DNA from: Parcubacteria group bacterium CG11_big_fil_rev_8_21_14_0_20_39_22
GTDB lineage: Bacteria; Patescibacteriota; Minisyncoccia; Phycocordibacterales; GCA-002787175
Reading direction: 5' to 3'
DNA length: 7,739 bases
NCBI GenBank assembly: GCA_002787175.1
Contig: PCWC01000014.1
Span: forward strand, 1 to 7,739
Shown here: piece by piece, positions 5,170 through 7,739 of the stretch
How positions within the stretch are numbered: position 1 is the stretch's first letter
Layout: every line of letters begins with the position of its first letter
Position numbers and translations under genes: made by a program
Notes under the pieces: generated by a model
The model's input: the letters and a program-made list of their open reading frames with translations, nothing else
Told to the model about the DNA's origin: nothing
Databases searched by the model: none

Positions 5170-5238
5170 CGGGATGACCTATGCACAAGAACTTTTTTCG
5201 TATTATCATTCTCTCGACGGTTTAATTTTTTGCAGATT

Positions 5239-6792
5239 TTAAGCTCGCGGTAATTTTAAATAAAAAGTACTGCCTTTTCCAATGCCCGGAGACTCGACCC
5301 AAATTTTACCGCCGTGGTGGCGTATGATTTCTTTTGAAATATAGAGTCCGATACCTGTCCCTTCGGTATATTTATGCTTGGCATTATCGGCTCGGAAAAA
5401 TCGAGTAAAGAGTCTCTTGCGGTCTATCTTGCTTATACCTATACCAGTATCGGTAACCGAAAGTATGATGTATCGATTGTCGGTTTTACCTTTTATTTTT
5501 ATACTACCACCATCCGGGGTGTACATAATTGCATTGTCTAAAAGAAATTGAAAAACCGATTTTATCCTCTTTTTGTCTGCCTCTATCGAAAGCGAGTCGT
5601 CTAAATCTATAGAAATATCTATATTTTTCTCCTTCGCCGTTTGTCCAAATTCTTTGACTATTTCTTCCCAAAGTATTTTTGGCGACAATGCTTCAAAAGA
5701 GTATGAATAGGAACCGCTCTCGGCATTGGTCGCCTCAATTAAAGTATTTGTAAGCTCGATGAGCTTGTTGTTTGACTCCTTTATCTTCTGCATCCGATCC
5801 CGAAGTTCTTTCTCGTCAGTAATTTCCGATGAAGTGTCCGAAGACCATTTAATATATGTAAGTGGTGTCCTAAATTTGTGTGTTACTACGTTTATAAATT
5901 CATACTTAAGCTTCTCCATCTCTCGAAAATGACTGAGTGCAAGATAGCCGATACTTATAAATATAAGTCCTGAAAGTACCGGTATAAACCAAGTTGGGAA
6001 TGTCGGGAAAAGCTCCTCAACTAAGTTGCTCGAATAATTAAACGCTACAAGAAAAAGACTTACGAGTGTAATCGAGACAATGACGACAACGGTGCGTCTG
6101 GCAACAATCCTGATATCGAGAAGCGAGTACCTTACAATCGCATAAGCAAAGAACAAAGTGTAGAAACCAAAAAGCATTGAAATAGCAGGATCAAAATCGA
6201 TACCATATATTGGCAAGACGGCAGTAGTTCCTATCGCGTAACCTACTATATGACCATAGAGGAAATACTTCATCCTTATACGTTCGATACCTTTTGAATT
6301 GATAAAACCCTTTATCAAATAGAAGAAAAAGTGTACCGGAATGACTACTATATAAACTCGCATAAGCCAATAGAGCGGACCAGGTGCGTAATAATAGTCG
6401 AAATACATTTTGGGCTCTGGCTGTGCCACCAAAAGTTCTGGCTTTATAGCAAAAAATACCATAAGAGCTATACCGACTATATAATTGCCTATTAGCCACT
6501 TGTAATGCTTACCAGCTGTACCAAGGAGCGAGAAAACCATATGTGCATTGAACATTATTATGGCTATGTTTACCGAATTGGTACTGTAAGCTCTGAAAGC
6601 TGACTCTATGCTATCCGCATTGGTTCCCAGAAAATGACCTATATAGAAAAGTGCCACAGATAAGGTCGATGCAAAAAAGGTAACATTGAGTATTTTGCGC
6701 GGGTCTTTAAATAAGACATAAACACCGATACTCACGGAGCTTATGATGCTTAGGATTACTACTATATTGTGTATGATGAGATTGCTTAACAT
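5239..6792 (-). CDS. Multi-pass membrane sensor histidine kinase
   Basis: A 517-residue membrane sensor kinase. The first 290 residues are hydrophobic, with about eight to nine helices (near 5-28, 36-56, 73-91, 99-117, 140-162, 176-198, 203-222, 232-252, 268-287). They resemble the N-terminal 7TM-type region of histidine kinases (RIRMKYFLYG at 171-180, YSLLDIRIVARR at 222-233). The cytosolic part has the HisKA H-box VVTHKFRTPL (302-311) with phosphoacceptor His305, the N-box LLDNAIMYTP (417-426), G1 DTGIG (448-452), the F-box LFTRFFR (461-467) and G2 GTGIGL (478-483), all expected for ATP binding. The residue after His305 is Lys where most HisKA proteins have Glu or Asp. No PAS, HAMP or periplasmic sensor domain is evident, and no response regulator is adjacent, so it is an orphan kinase. 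The signal is unknown; the membrane region may itself be the sensor. Confidence 0.93.
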   Translation of the reverse strand: MLSNLIIHNIVVILSIISSVSIGVYVLFKDPRKILNVTFFASTLSVALFYIGHFLGTNADSIESAFRAYSTNSVNIAIIMFNAHMVFSLLGTAGKHYKWLIGNYIVGIALMVFFAIKPELLVAQPEPKMYFDYYYAPGPLYWLMRVYIVVIPVHFFFYLIKGFINSKGIERIRMKYFLYGHIVGYAIGTTAVLPIYGIDFDPAISMLFGFYTLFFAYAIVRYSLLDIRIVARRTVVVIVSITLVSLFLVAFNYSSNLVEELFPTFPTWFIPVLSGLIFISIGYLALSHFREMEKLKYEFINVVTHKFRTPLTYIKWSSDTSSEITDEKELRDRMQKIKESNNKLIELTNTLIEATNAESGSYSYSFEALSPKILWEEIVKEFGQTAKEKNIDISIDLDDSLSIEADKKRIKSVFQFLLDNAIMYTPDGGSIKIKGKTDNRYIILSVTDTGIGISKIDRKRLFTRFFRADNAKHKYTEGTGIGLYISKEIIRHHGGKIWVESPGIGKGSTFYLKLPRA

Positions 6793-6817
6793 TTTACTTT
6801 AAAATGATCACTCTACT

Positions 6818-6846
6818 ATTGTAGACAACCACTTATAACTCTACAA
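6818..6846 (-). promoter_or_regulatory. Candidate promoter of the histidine kinase
   Basis: TTGTAG (6846-6841), a 17-base spacer and TACAAT (6823-6818) lie in the 88-base gap after ung. The -10 is 25 bases before the kinase ATG, so the leader would be about 19 bases, unlike the leaderless genes elsewhere in the window. That leader has no well-spaced SD. Confidence 0.4.
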
Positions 6847-6880
6847 GTAACAACGAGCCGTACCCTGATCACTGATGTTT

Positions 6881-7549
6881 CTATGGCAACCACTTTATCG
6901 GCTCCTTGCCAGACTTTTTAAGAAAGTCGTTTGTTTTACTAAAATGCTTGCAACCGAAGAATCCAGTATAAGCCGAAAACGGCGAAGGATGAGGTGCTTC
7001 GAGAATTAGATGCTTTGTTTCATCTATGAGGTCTTTTTTCTTTCGAGCATAATTACCCCAAAGTATGAAAACTACATTCTCTTTCCTTTCGGAAATTTCT
7101 TTAATAACAGCATCAGTAAATATTTCCCACCCATTGCCCTGATGGGAACCGGCGGAATTCGCTCGGACGGTAAGAGTCGCGTTTAGTAGTAAGACCCCCT
7201 GCTTCGCCCAAAATTCCAAATTACCATACGAAGGAATATCTCCCCCAATATCGTCGACTATTTCTTTGTAAATATTTTTTAGCGAAGGCGGTATGCGGAT
7301 TTTCTCTGGCACCGAAAAGCAGAGCCCGTGCGCCTGTCCTGTGCCGTGATAAGGATCCTGTCCAAGTATCACGACTTTGACATTGTCGAAAGAGCAAAGT
7401 TCAAACGCGTTAAATATGAGCTTCAGTGGCGGAAAAATTTTGTTCGACAAATACTCTTCTTTTACAAAATCGGCAAGCTTCTTGAAATACTCTCCCGAAA
7501 ATTCACTTGCCAATACCTCCCTCCACGACTTTTCTATTTTGACCTGCAT
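6881..7549 (-). CDS. ung: Uracil-DNA glycosylase, family 1
   Basis: A 222-residue cytosolic DNA-repair enzyme that cuts uracil from DNA to start base excision repair. All family-1 motifs are visible: GQDPYHG (63-69) with catalytic Asp65; GLCFSV (75-80) with the uracil-stacking Phe78; LLLNATLTV (120-128) with uracil-recognising Asn123; WGNYA (164-168); and HPSPFSAYTGFFGCKHF (187-203) with catalytic His187. The length matches bacterial Ung (about 220-230). In the HPSPLSA motif the DNA-intercalating leucine is replaced by Phe191. The start is well placed, with TATAAT ending eight bases before the ATG, and no SD. An 88-base gap with its own candidate promoter separates it from the kinase gene, and no intrinsic terminator is seen after its TAG. 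Confidence 0.97.
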   Translation of the reverse strand: MQVKIEKSWREVLASEFSGEYFKKLADFVKEEYLSNKIFPPLKLIFNAFELCSFDNVKVVILGQDPYHGTGQAHGLCFSVPEKIRIPPSLKNIYKEIVDDIGGDIPSYGNLEFWAKQGVLLLNATLTVRANSAGSHQGNGWEIFTDAVIKEISERKENVVFILWGNYARKKKDLIDETKHLILEAPHPSPFSAYTGFFGCKHFSKTNDFLKKSGKEPIKWLP

Positions 7550-7557
7550 ATAGAGAC

Positions 7558-7587
7558 ATTATACTCGCAATAGGGATAGTATGTAAA
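7558..7587 (-). promoter_or_regulatory. ung promoter, near-leaderless
   Basis: TTTACA (7587-7582; 5 of 6 to TTGACA), an 18-base spacer and a perfect TATAAT (7563-7558) lie on the minus strand. Eight bases (GTCTCTAT) separate the -10 from the ung ATG, leaving a leader of at most about two bases. This is the best -35/-10 pair in the window. Confidence 0.7.
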
Positions 7588-7638
7588 AAAAGTGTTCTAT
7601 ATACGTCTTATACATTATTAGCTTTAGAAACTATAAAC

Positions 7639-7689
7639 TTATCATATGAAAACGGGCTAAAGAAACTTTTCGGGGGCTGAATATGATAA
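7639..7689. repeat. Inverted repeat with possible two-part stem
   Basis: TTATCATAT (7639-7647) and ATATGATAA (7681-7689) are exact inverse complements. Inside them GAAAA (7648-7652) pairs with TTTTC (7667-7671), leaving a GGGGGCTGA bulge (7672-7680) on one side. This could be a small structured RNA, an operator for a gene beyond the right edge, or chance in AT-rich sequence. No other feature is supportable from 7588 to 7739. Confidence 0.35.
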
Positions 7690-7739
7690 AGTACAGCTCT
7701 GTTTAAAGGTATTTCTTTAATTATCTAAAACCATGTTTA

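Noticed and set aside
6191..6499. Minus-strand frame of 102 codons inside the kinase gene
   Set aside because: It overlaps the kinase membrane region in another frame; the composition is that of a shifted reading frame.
7672..7700. GGGGGCTGA as a possible tmRNA 5' end
   Set aside because: The following sequence lacks the conserved GGATTCGAC-like segment and the rest of a tRNA-like domain is not visible, so ssrA is not supported.
7733..7739. ATG at the right edge as the start of a plus-strand gene
   Set aside because: Only two codons are visible and the upstream -10 candidates are poor.
1..7739. CRISPR array, tRNA, transposase or phage genes
   Set aside because: No regularly spaced direct repeats, cloverleaf, transposase or integrase motifs were seen on either strand.

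Overview
The window is AT-rich, gene-dense bacterial DNA with almost all genes on the minus strand. The protein set, very short spacers, small proteins and near absence of Shine-Dalgarno (SD) sites suggest a reduced-genome bacterium of the Candidate Phyla Radiation (Patescibacteria, perhaps Parcubacteria). That assignment is inference from gene style, since no rRNA or other marker is present. Trp is written TGG and no recognised gene contains an internal TGA, so the standard code fits.

Layout from left to right. Positions 1-210 are mostly non-coding, with an intrinsic terminator at 187-224 and a doubtful 29-residue Cys-containing frame. Positions 211-1021 hold a two-gene minus-strand unit: a small uncharacterised helical protein followed four bases later by a flavodoxin-fold NAD(P)H:quinone/flavin oxidoreductase. 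Positions 1120-1377 hold a separate plus-strand unit: an unrecognised 67-residue protein with its own strong intrinsic terminator. Positions 1376-3520 hold zwf and pgl, the first two enzymes of the oxidative pentose phosphate pathway, with stop and start codons abutting (TAA-ATG); gnd is not in the window. Positions 3521-3722 are intergenic and carry three stem-loops that share arms. Positions 3723-5031 hold a membrane protein, a SET-domain protein, a startless 39-codon open frame and a tautomerase-superfamily protein. Positions 5032-5238 carry a perfect 27-base palindrome and the only convincing SD in the window, which serves a 22-codon mini-ORF overlapping the tautomerase start. Positions 5239-6792 encode a multi-pass membrane histidine kinase with no response regulator beside it. 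Positions 6881-7549 encode family-1 uracil-DNA glycosylase (ung). The last 190 bases hold the ung promoter and a possible structured element.

The most interesting common theme is initiation. The small helical protein, zwf and ung each have a -10 box (TATAAT or TATCAT, two of them with an extended TGn) ending only 6-8 bases before the ATG. The 67-residue gene and the tautomerase have weaker versions. Such transcripts would be leaderless or nearly so, matching the missing SD sites. The other candidates for something new are the overlapping hairpin chain before zwf, the palindrome and mini-ORF before the tautomerase gene, and the plus-strand 67-residue gene. No complete undescribed defence or mobile system can be supported.
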